Counted from the stretch's first letter, positions 23,188 to 32,291 are shown. The stretch is 42,283 bases of DNA from Chloroflexota bacterium (GCA_023381565.1 JAMCRR010000066.1:1-42283); one strand, 5' to 3'. Program-made: numbers and translations. Notes: generated from the sequence alone by a model not told the origin.

Positions 23188-26012
23188 AAAGCTGGCGCCA
23201 GGTCAGCCACTTGCTGGTCGTGATGGCGATTCTCTGGGGGGTGATTCTGCCTGCGGGAGCCAGCCTGGCAAATATGCCGGCGGGCATCGGGAACCCATCA
23301 GCAGAAGCTCAAACCATTCTCAACAATATGACCCCCGAAGAGCGGGTCGCCCAATTGTTCCTGGTCACGTTTAAAGGAAAGCAGGTCGGTGACGGCTCTC
23401 AGATTTACGACTTGATCACCCAGCACCATATAGGCGGGGTGGTCCTTTCCGCGGCAAACGATAATTTTTCTGAATCTGACAAGACTGCCAGCGACGCTTA
23501 CCAGATGATCAGCCAGCTCCAGCAGGATGGGTGGACTGCGGCCCAACCCGGTGACGCCACGCCGCAGGCGAATGCCGCTCCCGGCGATTACATCCCTCTT
23601 TTTATTGGGATCTCTCAGGAAGGGGATGGATCTCCGAACGACCAGATCTTGAGCGGGCTGACCACGCTGCCCAACGAGATGGCCATCGGCGCAACCTGGC
23701 AGCCCGATCTGGCGAATAAAGCCGGAGAAGTCTTAGGCAGGGAACTTGAATCCCTGGGGATCAATTTGCTGCTGGGTCCTTCTCTGGATGTCCTGGACCA
23801 GCTCCCCTCTGAAAGTGGAGGAAGTCTCGGGACGCGTACCTTCGGAGGCGATCCCTATTGGGTAGGCGAGATGGGGAAATCCTATATCTCCGGTGTCCAC
23901 CAGGGCAGCAATCAACGAATTGCCGTGATTGCCAAATACTTCCCAGGGCGCGGCGGTTCAGATCGCCTGCCTGAGGATGAAATTGCCACGGTGCGCAAGT
24001 CGCTGGAACAGCTCAAGCAGGTCGAACTCTACCCTTTCTTCGATGTCACAGGGAATGCCCCGGATTCAGCCTCCGTTACAGATGGGCTGCTGGTCTCCCA
24101 CATCCGCTACCAGGGGTTCCAGGGCAACATCCGGGCGACGACCAAACCAATTAGCTTTGACGCGGCAGCTCTGGCGCAGCTTTTGGGGTTGAACGAATTT
24201 GCCACATGGCGGACGAACGGGGGCGTGGTGGTCACTGACGACCTTGGCAGCCGCGCGGTGCGCCGGTTCTACGATCCGACGATGCAGACTTTCGATATCC
24301 GCCAGGTAGCCAGGGATGCGTTTCTGGCCGGCAACGATATTCTCTATGCTGATAATTTCCAATCGACTGGAGATGAAGACAGCTATACGTCGATCTTGAG
24401 GACGCTGAATTTCTTCTCACAGAAATACCGCGAAGACTCCGCTTTTGCGCAGCGTGTGGATGCCGCAGTCACTCGCATCCTGACTTTGAAACTGCACCTG
24501 TATCCCTCCTTCGACATCCAACAGGTTGTGCCGCCTGAAAAAGCCCTGGCCGACTTAAACAGCCAGGATTCGCAGCAGGTTACCTTCGATATCGCCCGCC
24601 AGGCCGTTACCCTGATGAGTCCCGGCGCCGCAGAGCTGGACAGCGTCTTGCCTCAGCCCCCGAGCCAGCGAGACCGCATCCTCTTTATTACCGATTCGGT
24701 TGCCAGCCAGCAGTGTTTGCAGTGTGCCCAAACGAGCGACCCGCCGGTCGATGCCCTCCAGAGCGTGGTCGTCAAGCTGTACGGTCCCTCCAGCGGAGGA
24801 AGGATCAACCCGACACGGTTGTCGTCGTATTCGTTCAACGATTTGCTTGCTGTTCTGAACTACGTCCCTACCGATACGTCGATTCCCCCGCCTTTGCTGA
24901 ACGATCTCCAGCTAGCCAATTGGGTGGTCTTTTCTACCCTGGATATCTCTCCAGAACGGCCCGCCTCAGGTGCCTTGCGGCGCTTGCTTTCTGAGCGGCC
25001 CGATCTCTTGGGAAACAAACACGTAATCGTTTTCGCCTTCAACGCACCCTATTACCTGGATGCCACCGATATCTCGCAATTAACCGCCTACTACGCCCTT
25101 TACAGCAAATCTGCTGCTTTTCAAGATGTTGCCGCCAGGGTGCTGTTCCAGGAACTATCCCCCTCGGGAGACCTCCCGGTTTCGGTCCCGGGGATCGGCT
25201 ACGATCTGAGCGTAGCGACTACTCCCGATCCAGCCCAGATCATCCCACTCTTCCTGGATACGCCTCAAGCGATGACCGTGGTGGGCGAAGCCACCCCTGA
25301 GCCGACGCCAAAAGCCACTTTCAAGGTAGGCGACACCCTCCCCTTGAGGACGGGGGTCATACTGGATAATAACAATCACCAGGTGCCGGATGGCACGATT
25401 GTCCGCTTCATCATGACGCGTAACGGGGATACGACCACCAGCATGCAGGTTGAAGCTACCACCGTTCAGGGCATCGCTCGCGGCGCTTTCCGTATCGATA
25501 ATCCCGGCTTGTTGTCGATCAGTGTAGCTGCCGACCCGGCGTCAATCTCAGACATTTTGCAGTTAGATGTTTCGCAGGGTGAAAGCGCCGGGGTTACTTC
25601 GATTGCCCCCACCTCTCCGCCAACCGAGACGCCCACCCCCACCCAGACGCTGAGCCCATCACCAACACCCCTGGTCACCCCCACACCGGCGCCGCCCATC
25701 TATCCACGCTTCCAGGATTGGTTCATCGCCATGTTGGTCATCGGCGGAAGCAGCGCGTTGATATATTTGTTCGGTTTGTGGTGGGGCTCACTGCGTTGGG
25801 GGCTGCGCTGGGGGCTATCCGCTGCGCTCGGCGGATTGGTGGCTTACCTATACCTCGCGGCCGGCCTGCCCGGTGGCGAAAGCTGGCTGCAATCTGCCGG
25901 AAGGTCTGGGATCGTAGGATTGACTTTCTTGGGGGTCTTGTGCGGGTGGGGAGCGGGAGTAGCCTGGCGTGCCTGGCTGGAGGAGAACACTCTGCGGCGT
26001 ATGCGGCGTTAG
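23184..26012 (+). CDS. GH3-family (NagZ-like) protein with stalk and C-terminal membrane segments
   Basis: 942 residues, starting at GTG 23184 with AGGAGG seven bases upstream. A signal or anchor segment (LLVVMAILWGVILPAGASLA) leads to a GH3 barrel: ILNNMTPEERVAQLFLVTF, IGGVVLS, AIGATW, and nucleophile motif VVVTDDLGS with Asp352. The NagZ loop normally reading KHFPGHG...DSH is KYFPGRGGSDRLPED here (251-265), so the His residues used for substrate binding and acid/base catalysis are absent. A GH3 C-terminal domain, an Ig-like domain (about 710-800), a Pro/Thr stalk (about 810-840) and three to four hydrophobic segments follow. It may be a wall-glycan hydrolase with altered chemistry, or a binding protein. 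Confidence 0.82.
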   Translation: MKSWRQVSHLLVVMAILWGVILPAGASLANMPAGIGNPSAEAQTILNNMTPEERVAQLFLVTFKGKQVGDGSQIYDLITQHHIGGVVLSAANDNFSESDKTASDAYQMISQLQQDGWTAAQPGDATPQANAAPGDYIPLFIGISQEGDGSPNDQILSGLTTLPNEMAIGATWQPDLANKAGEVLGRELESLGINLLLGPSLDVLDQLPSESGGSLGTRTFGGDPYWVGEMGKSYISGVHQGSNQRIAVIAKYFPGRGGSDRLPEDEIATVRKSLEQLKQVELYPFFDVTGNAPDSASVTDGLLVSHIRYQGFQGNIRATTKPISFDAAALAQLLGLNEFATWRTNGGVVVTDDLGSRAVRRFYDPTMQTFDIRQVARDAFLAGNDILYADNFQSTGDEDSYTSILRTLNFFSQKYREDSAFAQRVDAAVTRILTLKLHLYPSFDIQQVVPPEKALADLNSQDSQQVTFDIARQAVTLMSPGAAELDSVLPQPPSQRDRILFITDSVASQQCLQCAQTSDPPVDALQSVVVKLYGPSSGGRINPTRLSSYSFNDLLAVLNYVPTDTSIPPPLLNDLQLANWVVFSTLDISPERPASGALRRLLSERPDLLGNKHVIVFAFNAPYYLDATDISQLTAYYALYSKSAAFQDVAARVLFQELSPSGDLPVSVPGIGYDLSVATTPDPAQIIPLFLDTPQAMTVVGEATPEPTPKATFKVGDTLPLRTGVILDNNNHQVPDGTIVRFIMTRNGDTTTSMQVEATTVQGIARGAFRIDNPGLLSISVAADPASISDILQLDVSQGESAGVTSIAPTSPPTETPTPTQTLSPSPTPLVTPTPAPPIYPRFQDWFIAMLVIGGSSALIYLFGLWWGSLRWGLRWGLSAALGGLVAYLYLAAGLPGGESWLQSAGRSGIVGLTFLGVLCGWGAGVAWRAWLEENTLRRMRR

Positions 26013-26020
26013 CCGGCTAA
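26009..26020. repeat. Palindrome holding both stop codons of convergent genes
   Basis: TTAGCCGGCTAA is a perfect 12-base palindrome. It contains the TAG stop of the GH3 gene (26010-26012) and, on the other strand, the TAG stop of the kinase gene (26017-26019). The genes are separated by only four bases and no other terminator is visible. Confidence 0.7.
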
Positions 26021-27000
26021 TGCATCAGGGTGGCCACCAGACTGATCACGATCAACCCTGCGGAAATCCACAGCAGTGTTTTTTCGGGCGCTGAATCAAG
26101 ATAATCTACCACCCGCGGCTTATGCGGCGCGGGATGGATAGGCGGGTTGAGATCGCCAAGTAATGATTGGCGAAATGCAGACACGGTCGCCGGACGCTCG
26201 TCTGGATGAAGGCTCATCGCCCAGATAATGGCGCGTTCTGTCCGGGCGCTCAGCATGGGGTTGATCTGCCGCGGAAGGACCAGGCTTTCGGGTTCCAGAA
26301 AACGCTCGCGAGCATCCACCGGCGCCTGGTTGGTCAGCAAGTGATAAAGGGTGGCTCCGAAGGCATAGATGTCGCTCTGCACGCCGGTGTGGCCGCTGTC
26401 TCCGCCGTACTGCTCCAGGGGGGTATACAGCGCCGTTCCCTGGCCTTGCAGGACGGTAATCGTCACTTCTCCGGGAGCGAGCAGCTTGACGAGGCCGAAG
26501 TCTACGAGCTTAAGCAGTCCGCTGGGGGTGAGCTTGAGATTGCTGGGTTTGATATCCCGGTGCAGGATGGGGGGAGATTGGCCGTGCAGGTACTCGAGCG
26601 CATCGGCCAGTTGGGCAGCCCAACCCAGCACGTCATTTTCCTGGAGGAACTGGTTAGATTGGCGTGCCTCAATCATCAAGGTGCGCAGGTCTTTGCCGGG
26701 AACATAGTCCATCGCCAGGTAATCCCTACCACCGATGGAGAAGAAATCGGAGACTTTTGGCAGGTTGGGGTGATCGAGGCGCGCTAAAACGGTTGCCTCC
26801 CGTAGGAATTGTTCGCGCGCCTGGCGGACCAGCTCAGGAGGCATGGTGCGGTCGTGTTCGACCTCTTTCAGCGCGCACTGGCGGCCTTCGAGCCGCAGGT
26901 CATCCGCCAGGTAAATACTTCCCATCCCTCCCTGGCCGATGATCCGGCGTATCTTATAGCGACCGCGGAGGACTTCCCCCGGTTTGATGGAGGTAGGCAT
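26017..27000 (-). CDS. Membrane-anchored Ser/Thr protein kinase (PKN2/Hanks type)
   Basis: 327 residues. Kinase elements are complete: Gly loop IGQGGMGS, Lys45 in CALKEV, catalytic loop HRDIKPSN with Asp149, DFG at Asp167, and activation segment ending GTALYTPLEQY. A roughly 55-residue linker follows (PPIHPAPHKPRVVDYLDSAPEK), then one membrane span at the very end (LLWISAGLIVISLVATLM) with only one residue after it. It therefore has no outside sensor domain, unlike PknB. It phosphorylates Ser/Thr on partner proteins at the inner face of the membrane. The gene is divergent from the FHA-HTH regulator at 27199, its likely target. Confidence 0.93.
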   Translation of the reverse strand: MPTSIKPGEVLRGRYKIRRIIGQGGMGSIYLADDLRLEGRQCALKEVEHDRTMPPELVRQAREQFLREATVLARLDHPNLPKVSDFFSIGGRDYLAMDYVPGKDLRTLMIEARQSNQFLQENDVLGWAAQLADALEYLHGQSPPILHRDIKPSNLKLTPSGLLKLVDFGLVKLLAPGEVTITVLQGQGTALYTPLEQYGGDSGHTGVQSDIYAFGATLYHLLTNQAPVDARERFLEPESLVLPRQINPMLSARTERAIIWAMSLHPDERPATVSAFRQSLLGDLNPPIHPAPHKPRVVDYLDSAPEKTLLWISAGLIVISLVATLMH

Positions 27001-27065
27001 AATGTAATTCCACGGGCAAGATCAATATCAAGCACATGATAGGCTCTGAGGTTTCCTTTCGGCGT

Positions 27066-27129
27066 TTGGCCGCTTCTCTCTCGGCCAACAGAGCCAGTCT
27101 TGTATAAAAAGGCACTTATCTGCTATATT
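27066..27129. promoter_or_regulatory. Divergent control region between kinase and FHA-HTH genes
   Basis: Inverted repeat TTGGCCG-9 nt-CGGCCAA (27066-27072 with 27082-27088) lies upstream of a plus-strand promoter, TTGTAT (27100-27105), 18-base spacer, TATATT (27124-27129). The palindrome is a good candidate site for the winged-helix regulator on its own promoter and that of the kinase. Confidence 0.5.
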
Positions 27130-27198
27130 ATACCTTAGAGAAATTGCTATTATCTGTTTCTTTATTTTCATCTTACCTGGTCCCCCGGAGGAGAATTA

Positions 27199-27867
27199 AT
27201 GGATCGCGATAACCCGGAATTTCCCGTTTTAATCGGGCAAACTGGGCCTCTGAGCGGGCAACGCTGGTCGATCAGCCATACGGTCATGATCGGGCGGGAT
27301 GCCTCTTGCGAAATTGTCATCCCAGACCGTCAGGTATCCCGATACCATGCACGCTTGATGCCAGCTCCCGATGGTATCATCCTGGAAGATCTCGGGAGTA
27401 AGAATGGGACGCAATGCAATGGGCAGCGGTTGGTGGACCCGATCGTGCTCCAGGATGGAGACCTGGTGCAGGTCGCCATCATCCAGCGATTTATGTTCTT
27501 AAGCTCTGATGCCACCGTACCTTTGGAAGATGGAGGCCTGGCTCCTGGAGAACCCCGGCGGCTCCTCCACCTGGAAAGCCGCTCGCGGCGGGTTTGGGTA
27601 GGGCAACAAGAGGTGCTCCCGCCGCTCTCCGTGCCTCAATTCAGGCTGTTGCAGCTTCTCTACGAGCAGCAGGGGCAGGTGGTGACGCGGCAAGATCTGG
27701 TCAACACCATCTGGAGCGAAGTCGATGCTCAGGGCGTTTCGGAGCAGGCTCTGGATGCCCTGGTGAGGCGGCTGCGTGACAGGCTGGCGCAGGTAGATCC
27801 GGCGCATGATTATATTATTACCATCCGCGGCCACGGCTTGCGGCTCGAAAATCCGGTGAATGAATAA
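27199..27867 (+). CDS. FHA domain - winged-helix transcriptional regulator
   Basis: 222 residues. The N-terminal FHA domain (about 12-100) has every phosphothreonine-binding landmark: IGRDASCEI, VSRYHARL and LGSKNGT.CNG. The C-terminal domain (about 125-218) is an OmpR/PhoB-type winged helix: LSVPQFRLLQLLYEQQGQVVTRQDLVNTIW, then VSEQALDALVRRLRDRL and the wing IITIRGHGLRL. It should read a phosphorylation signal directly and bind DNA. EmbR of mycobacteria combines the same functions but with HTH first, a BTAD domain in the middle and FHA last. GGAGGAG lies a few bases upstream of the ATG. Confidence 0.93.
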   Translation: MDRDNPEFPVLIGQTGPLSGQRWSISHTVMIGRDASCEIVIPDRQVSRYHARLMPAPDGIILEDLGSKNGTQCNGQRLVDPIVLQDGDLVQVAIIQRFMFLSSDATVPLEDGGLAPGEPRRLLHLESRSRRVWVGQQEVLPPLSVPQFRLLQLLYEQQGQVVTRQDLVNTIWSEVDAQGVSEQALDALVRRLRDRLAQVDPAHDYIITIRGHGLRLENPVNE

Positions 27868-27871
27868 AAAA

Positions 27872-27902
27872 AAGGTGAAGGGACAATCAATCCCTTCACC
27901 TT
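27872..27902. terminator. Bidirectional terminator
   Basis: A perfect 12-bp stem, AAGGTGAAGGGA (27872-27883) with TCCCTTCACCTT (27891-27902), and a 7-base loop, is flanked by an A run on the left and GATCTTTT on the right. It suits termination of both the FHA regulator and the convergent CpXC gene. Confidence 0.88.
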
Positions 27903-27921
27903 GATCTTTTCACAATCACGC

Positions 27922-29277
27922 CTACTTCTTCATATTGGCTTGCATCGAAAAACGTAAGGCTGACCGGTAAGCAGCCTCCAGCTGCCCGTTCAATTCCTGG
28001 TCTGCATCGCGCGCCTGGTTTTGGGTTTGCGCCACCAGATTGTTGAGCATATCCATGAACTCGGGGGTAACCTGGTCCGGACGGTTCTCCAGGATTTTCT
28101 GCCGCTGCTCGTCATCAGGCGCTGAGATCAGCTCCTCGATCAGGGCGTATTCCGGCGGAGGGGCGCTGGCTTTCTGCAGGGTGCTCATCACTTGCTGCAA
28201 TTTCTTAAGGCGTTCGAGATCCCCCTTCTTGCGGGTCTCTTCCAAATCCGATTTGATGATCTCGAGGAAAAGATCATTGATCTCAGGGATTTTCTGCAGG
28301 GTGGCCTCTTCGACGTTCTCAGCCTTTAGGATTTCCTCTAAAAGCTGGTGTGCCTGGCTCACCTGATTTTGAACTTCCTGATCGATCTCGTGGGTGAGAT
28401 GGAGCAGGCGCTCGCGCAGAGCCAGGAGCCTGGTCTTCTCCTCGTCTTTGGCTTTGTCGATGCGCTGGCTGAGCAGATCGAAGAAGGAATAATCCATGCC
28501 GCCGCGTGCCATCCCAACCAGGGCGTTCAGGCGGGTCTCATTCGGTGCTTTGATGATTAAATCCAGCAATTTCTCACGGGTCAACCCCTTTTTGCTGGCT
28601 TCTTGCAGGCTTTTGACGGCTTCCTGTGTCTCGGTGACCTGCTCCTGCAACCGTTTCCCGGTGTTGGTTAGAGGAAGGAGCTTTTGCTGCAGGGCGGCGA
28701 GCTGGTTGGCAGAATTTTCATCACCCCCTGCGGCAGACGCCTCGATGAGACGGGATAACAGAGCAAAAAAGCTTTCATCCAGCAGGGCGTCTTCTTGTTT
28801 AGCGATTTCGGGCAGCTCATCATCTTTGACGGTCATCAGGCGCTGGATCAGGTTCAGGCGCTGTTGCTGCGCCTGGATCATCTCTCGGGTAATTCCATCT
28901 CCCTCCAGGATACGCTCGACCATGGTTTGCATGGTGAGCATATTCTGCGGGCGGAACAGATACCCCTTACGCTTCTCCGGAGGAAGCTTGTTCACCACCT
29001 GGTTGATCAGCGGGCCGATCAGGCGCTCTTGCTCGTTGATCGGCATGCCCAGCTCGGGTGGAAAATAGGTCAGCAGGAGCTCTTTTTCTGCATCGTGATA
29101 GACGAGCGGAGTGGCCAGGCTGCCCTCATAGCCGCAGCTTGGGCAGTGGATGATGTTGAAATTGCCGGAAAGGATTCGCTGCTTTGCCTGGGGGTCGGCA
29201 TTCACGTCGAACAATTGGGTGACATCGACCATAACCGGCTGCCGGCAGCGGGGACATGTAGTTCGGGTTTGAGGCAT
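27922..29277 (-). CDS. CpXC-domain protein with long coiled-coil region
   Basis: 451 residues. The first 120 form a CpXC domain: zinc-binding CPRC near residue 9 and CPSC near residue 49, followed by HDAEKELLLTYFPPELGM, typical of that family of unknown role. The rest is almost entirely helical with charged heptads (LQEQVTETQEAVKSLQEASKK and similar), suggesting an extended or multimeric rod. No signal or membrane segment. ATG at 29277 directly precedes the zinc motif and has a GAGAAG upstream; the frame to 29292 adds five unlikely residues. It converges on the FHA regulator. Confidence 0.83.
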   Translation of the reverse strand: MPQTRTTCPRCRQPVMVDVTQLFDVNADPQAKQRILSGNFNIIHCPSCGYEGSLATPLVYHDAEKELLLTYFPPELGMPINEQERLIGPLINQVVNKLPPEKRKGYLFRPQNMLTMQTMVERILEGDGITREMIQAQQQRLNLIQRLMTVKDDELPEIAKQEDALLDESFFALLSRLIEASAAGGDENSANQLAALQQKLLPLTNTGKRLQEQVTETQEAVKSLQEASKKGLTREKLLDLIIKAPNETRLNALVGMARGGMDYSFFDLLSQRIDKAKDEEKTRLLALRERLLHLTHEIDQEVQNQVSQAHQLLEEILKAENVEEATLQKIPEINDLFLEIIKSDLEETRKKGDLERLKKLQQVMSTLQKASAPPPEYALIEELISAPDDEQRQKILENRPDQVTPEFMDMLNNLVAQTQNQARDADQELNGQLEAAYRSALRFSMQANMKK

Positions 29278-29413
29278 ACACACTTCTCTCACTAAAGAGT
29301 ATAAAATGACACAAAATTATACCATTTATCGATTGACTAAATCAGTAATCGAAATAGATTGAATTGCCCCGATAAATTTCTCCCCCTGAGAAGCGTGTTG
29401 ATGGATACGTCGG

Positions 29414-30964
29414 TTAAGAACGAGGCAGCGAGAAGCAGATGCGCGCTCCGCCGTCAGGCTTAGGATCTACCCAGATGCGCCCCCCATGCGCCTCGATAAT
29501 GGCGCGTGCCAGGAAGAGGCCCAACCCGGCGCCTTTTGTCTGCCGCACTGCTTCTGGAGCGCGATAGAAGCGGTCGAAGATATGAGGGATATCTTCCTCG
29601 GCGATGCCCGGCCCCTGATCGCTGACACAGACGACTACCTGTTGGGTATGCACCTGCCCGCGAATGCGGATCTCTCCCCCGGTCGAATATTTGAGCGCAT
29701 TGGAGATCAGATTGTTCAGCACCTGCTCCAGGCGTTGTTCGTCGGCAAGGACTATTGGGAAATCAGACGGAAAATCCGCTACGAGCTGGTGGGTGGTGGT
29801 TTGAGTCTGGAAGCGTTCCGTCAGGCGCCGGGCGAGCTCGCCCAGCGAGACGTCTGCACGTTTAAGGGCAAACCCGCCAGCCTGGAGGCGAGAGGCGTCC
29901 AGTAGATTCTCGATCAACCCGGTCAGGTGGTCGGCTTCTTCTTCGATAACGGCCAGGCTGTCCTGGACAACGTTACGGTCCCAGACGGCGTCATCGCGGC
30001 GCAGGGTGCCGACGTAGCCTTTGATCAAAGCCACCGGGGTTTTCAGCTCGTGGCTGATGATCGAGATGAAGGTGCTTTTAATCTCTTCGGCCTGTCTGAA
30101 ACGGGTAATATCGCGCACGGTGGCAATGATGTTGATTAGCTTTCCCTTTTCGGAAACGAGGGGAGCATAGGTGATGCCCACCGGCAGGGGAGTGAGGTGG
30201 TTGCGTTTGATATCGCCTTCAACGTAGAAATGCGCGTTGGGGGTCAGCGGCCATCCGCCGGCTTCCGCCTGGTCTAACGAAATGCCTTCGGGTGGTTTGC
30301 TCCATTCCACCACCTCGTCGTGCTTTTTTCCGACGATCGATTGCGGAGAAACCCCCAGCATGCGCCCCAGGGAGGCGTTACAGCGTTCGACTCGATGATC
30401 GGTGGTGAGGATGAGCATGCCGTCGCCTGCTGCATCCAGCAGGGCATCCAGGCGCTTTTTCTCCTGCTGGATCTGCGTGTAGAGTTTCGCATTGTGTACG
30501 GCAATGGCTGCCTGGTTGGCATAGCTGCTCAATAAAATGCGATCGTTGGTAGAGAAAATGTCGGGGTAGTTGCGGAAGATGAAAATCACGCCAATCACAT
30601 CGTCATGGGCGATTAGCGGCAAACCCACCCCCTGCAGCATGCCCAGGCTGGCCATATAGGTCAGATCCTGGAGGATCCGGTTGATCTCGCGGATCTCGAA
30701 AGATGATGGATCTTGCTGGTCGGGGATTTGTCCCAGGAGGGACTCGATATACGCTGAGAAAGGAGCGGGTATATTCTGGGTTGACGATACCCGCCAGCCA
30801 CCCTCCTCGTTGCGCAAGGCGATCAAACCGGCCTGTCCCGCCAGCATCTCGATCGAGATATTCAAGATTCGACCCAGGAGCTTTTCCAGGTCAAGCTCCT
30901 GGGTCAGTGCCCGAGCGATCTCGAGCAGATAATCTCGCTGGCGAACACGAAAATCAGGCAGCAT
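29414..30964 (-). CDS. Soluble GAF-PAS sensor histidine kinase
   Basis: 516 residues without membrane segments. A GAF domain (about 10-160) has LGMLQGVGLPLIAHDDVIGVIFIFR, a PAS domain follows (about 170-290; ILTTDHRVERCNASLGRMLGVS), then HisKA with FISIISHELKTP (His305) and the ATPase domain: N box EQVLNNLISNALKYS, G1 DQGPGIAEED, F IFDRFYRA, G2 GAGLGLFLARAI. Its ATG lies inside the end of the aminotransferase gene (11-base overlap), so both are translated from one mRNA. No response regulator is in the window. It probably senses a small molecule or redox state in the cytoplasm. Confidence 0.93.
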   Translation of the reverse strand: MLPDFRVRQRDYLLEIARALTQELDLEKLLGRILNISIEMLAGQAGLIALRNEEGGWRVSSTQNIPAPFSAYIESLLGQIPDQQDPSSFEIREINRILQDLTYMASLGMLQGVGLPLIAHDDVIGVIFIFRNYPDIFSTNDRILLSSYANQAAIAVHNAKLYTQIQQEKKRLDALLDAAGDGMLILTTDHRVERCNASLGRMLGVSPQSIVGKKHDEVVEWSKPPEGISLDQAEAGGWPLTPNAHFYVEGDIKRNHLTPLPVGITYAPLVSEKGKLINIIATVRDITRFRQAEEIKSTFISIISHELKTPVALIKGYVGTLRRDDAVWDRNVVQDSLAVIEEEADHLTGLIENLLDASRLQAGGFALKRADVSLGELARRLTERFQTQTTTHQLVADFPSDFPIVLADEQRLEQVLNNLISNALKYSTGGEIRIRGQVHTQQVVVCVSDQGPGIAEEDIPHIFDRFYRAPEAVRQTKGAGLGLFLARAIIEAHGGRIWVDPKPDGGARICFSLPRS

Positions 30965-32291
30965 ACTCGGGTTGGTTCTGGTTTTCGGCGATAGCGATCG
31001 CCTCTTCTAGAATCGCCAGGGCTTCATCCACTTCGGCGTGTGAAACGCTCAATGGAGGCGAAATCCTGATCGTGCTCTTGCCGCAGCCCAGAGTGAGCAG
31101 GCCGCGGTTGAAAGCCAGGTCAACGATGCGGTCGCGCAGCCGGGCGTCCTGTTCTTTACTCTTGTGATCTTTGACGAACTCGATCCCGATCATCAAACCG
31201 ATGCCGCGCACCACGCCAATCGAAGGATGACGGACCGCAATTTCAGAAAGTGCATCCAGGGTGTATTCACCCACGCTCGCCGCGTTTTGCAGATATTCCG
31301 ATTCGATGAGAGAAAGTGTCGCCAGGCTGGCCGCGCATGAGATCGGGTTCCCGCCGTAAGTATTCCCATGCGAGCCTTTCGGCCAGGTCATGACGCTCTT
31401 GCGAGCGATCATTGCGCCCAGAGGCATCCCCGAGGCGATCCCTTTTGCTGTACAGATAATATCCGGCTCGACGCCAAAATTCTCGATGGCCCACCACTTG
31501 CCAGTCCGGCCCATGCCCGATTGCACCTCATCGGCGATTAATAAAATGCCGTGGCGATCGCATAGTTTACGCAGGGCGGGGAAGAAGCTTGCCGGTGGGA
31601 CAATGTAGCCTCCTTCGCCCTGAATGGGTTCGACTAAAATCCCAGCCACTTCCTCGGCAGGCAGCACTTTGCCCAGGATTTCATCTTCGATGTACTTGAC
31701 AACCGTCTCACCGTAATCCTCACCAGGCTGGGAGAATAAAATTGGGCGGTATGGATCGGGGAAAGGAGCGTGCACCACACCGCTCATTAATGGGAAAAAG
31801 CCCTTGTGATAGGCTGGCTTGCTGGCTGTAAAAGTCACGGCACCCATGGTACGACCGTGGAACCCGCCCAGGAAACCGATAAACTGACTGCGGCCTGTGC
31901 TGTAGCGGGCCAGTTTGATGGCAGCTTCCACACTTTCGGTACCCGAATTGGTCATAAATGATACAGCAGGTTCGCTAAACGGGGCGATTTCGTTTAGCTT
32001 TTCCCCCAATTCGATCCATTTTTCGTGATAAAAATCGGATGAAATATGAATGAACTTTTCAGCCTGGTCTTGAATTGCTTTGACCACCTTGGGGTGGCTG
32101 TGCCCCGTCGAAACTACTGCGATGCCGGCAGCAAAATCTAAGAACCGATTCCCGTCTACATCCCAGACCTCCGTCCCTCGCCCATGATCCATGACGAAAG
32201 GATAGCCGCGGGGATAAGAAGGGGAGATGACCGCCTGGTCGCGTTCGATGATTTGACGAGCTCGCGGCCCTGGTAACTTGAGCGTTTCCAC
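30954..32291 (-). CDS. Class III aminotransferase (4-aminobutyrate / acetylornithine type)
   Basis: 445 residues of the PLP-dependent class III family. Visible features: VWDVDGNRFLDFAAGIAVVSTGHSHP near the start, NSGTESVEAAIKLAR (phosphate site), FHGRTMGAV, EPIQGEGGY, the cofactor Asp in LLIADEVQSGMGRTGKWW, PLP lysine in ICTAKGIASGMPLGA, and HGNTYGGNP. It resembles GABA transaminases more than ArgD, but the amino donor cannot be fixed from sequence. The downstream histidine kinase overlaps its 3' end. Confidence 0.88.
   Translation of the reverse strand: METLKLPGPRARQIIERDQAVISPSYPRGYPFVMDHGRGTEVWDVDGNRFLDFAAGIAVVSTGHSHPKVVKAIQDQAEKFIHISSDFYHEKWIELGEKLNEIAPFSEPAVSFMTNSGTESVEAAIKLARYSTGRSQFIGFLGGFHGRTMGAVTFTASKPAYHKGFFPLMSGVVHAPFPDPYRPILFSQPGEDYGETVVKYIEDEILGKVLPAEEVAGILVEPIQGEGGYIVPPASFFPALRKLCDRHGILLIADEVQSGMGRTGKWWAIENFGVEPDIICTAKGIASGMPLGAMIARKSVMTWPKGSHGNTYGGNPISCAASLATLSLIESEYLQNAASVGEYTLDALSEIAVRHPSIGVVRGIGLMIGIEFVKDHKSKEQDARLRDRIVDLAFNRGLLTLGCGKSTIRISPPLSVSHAEVDEALAILEEAIAIAENQNQPEYAA

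Noticed and set aside
25600-25700. Pro/Thr-rich DNA as a tandem repeat array
   Set aside because: It encodes the stalk of the GH3 protein; codons vary and no fixed repeat unit is seen.
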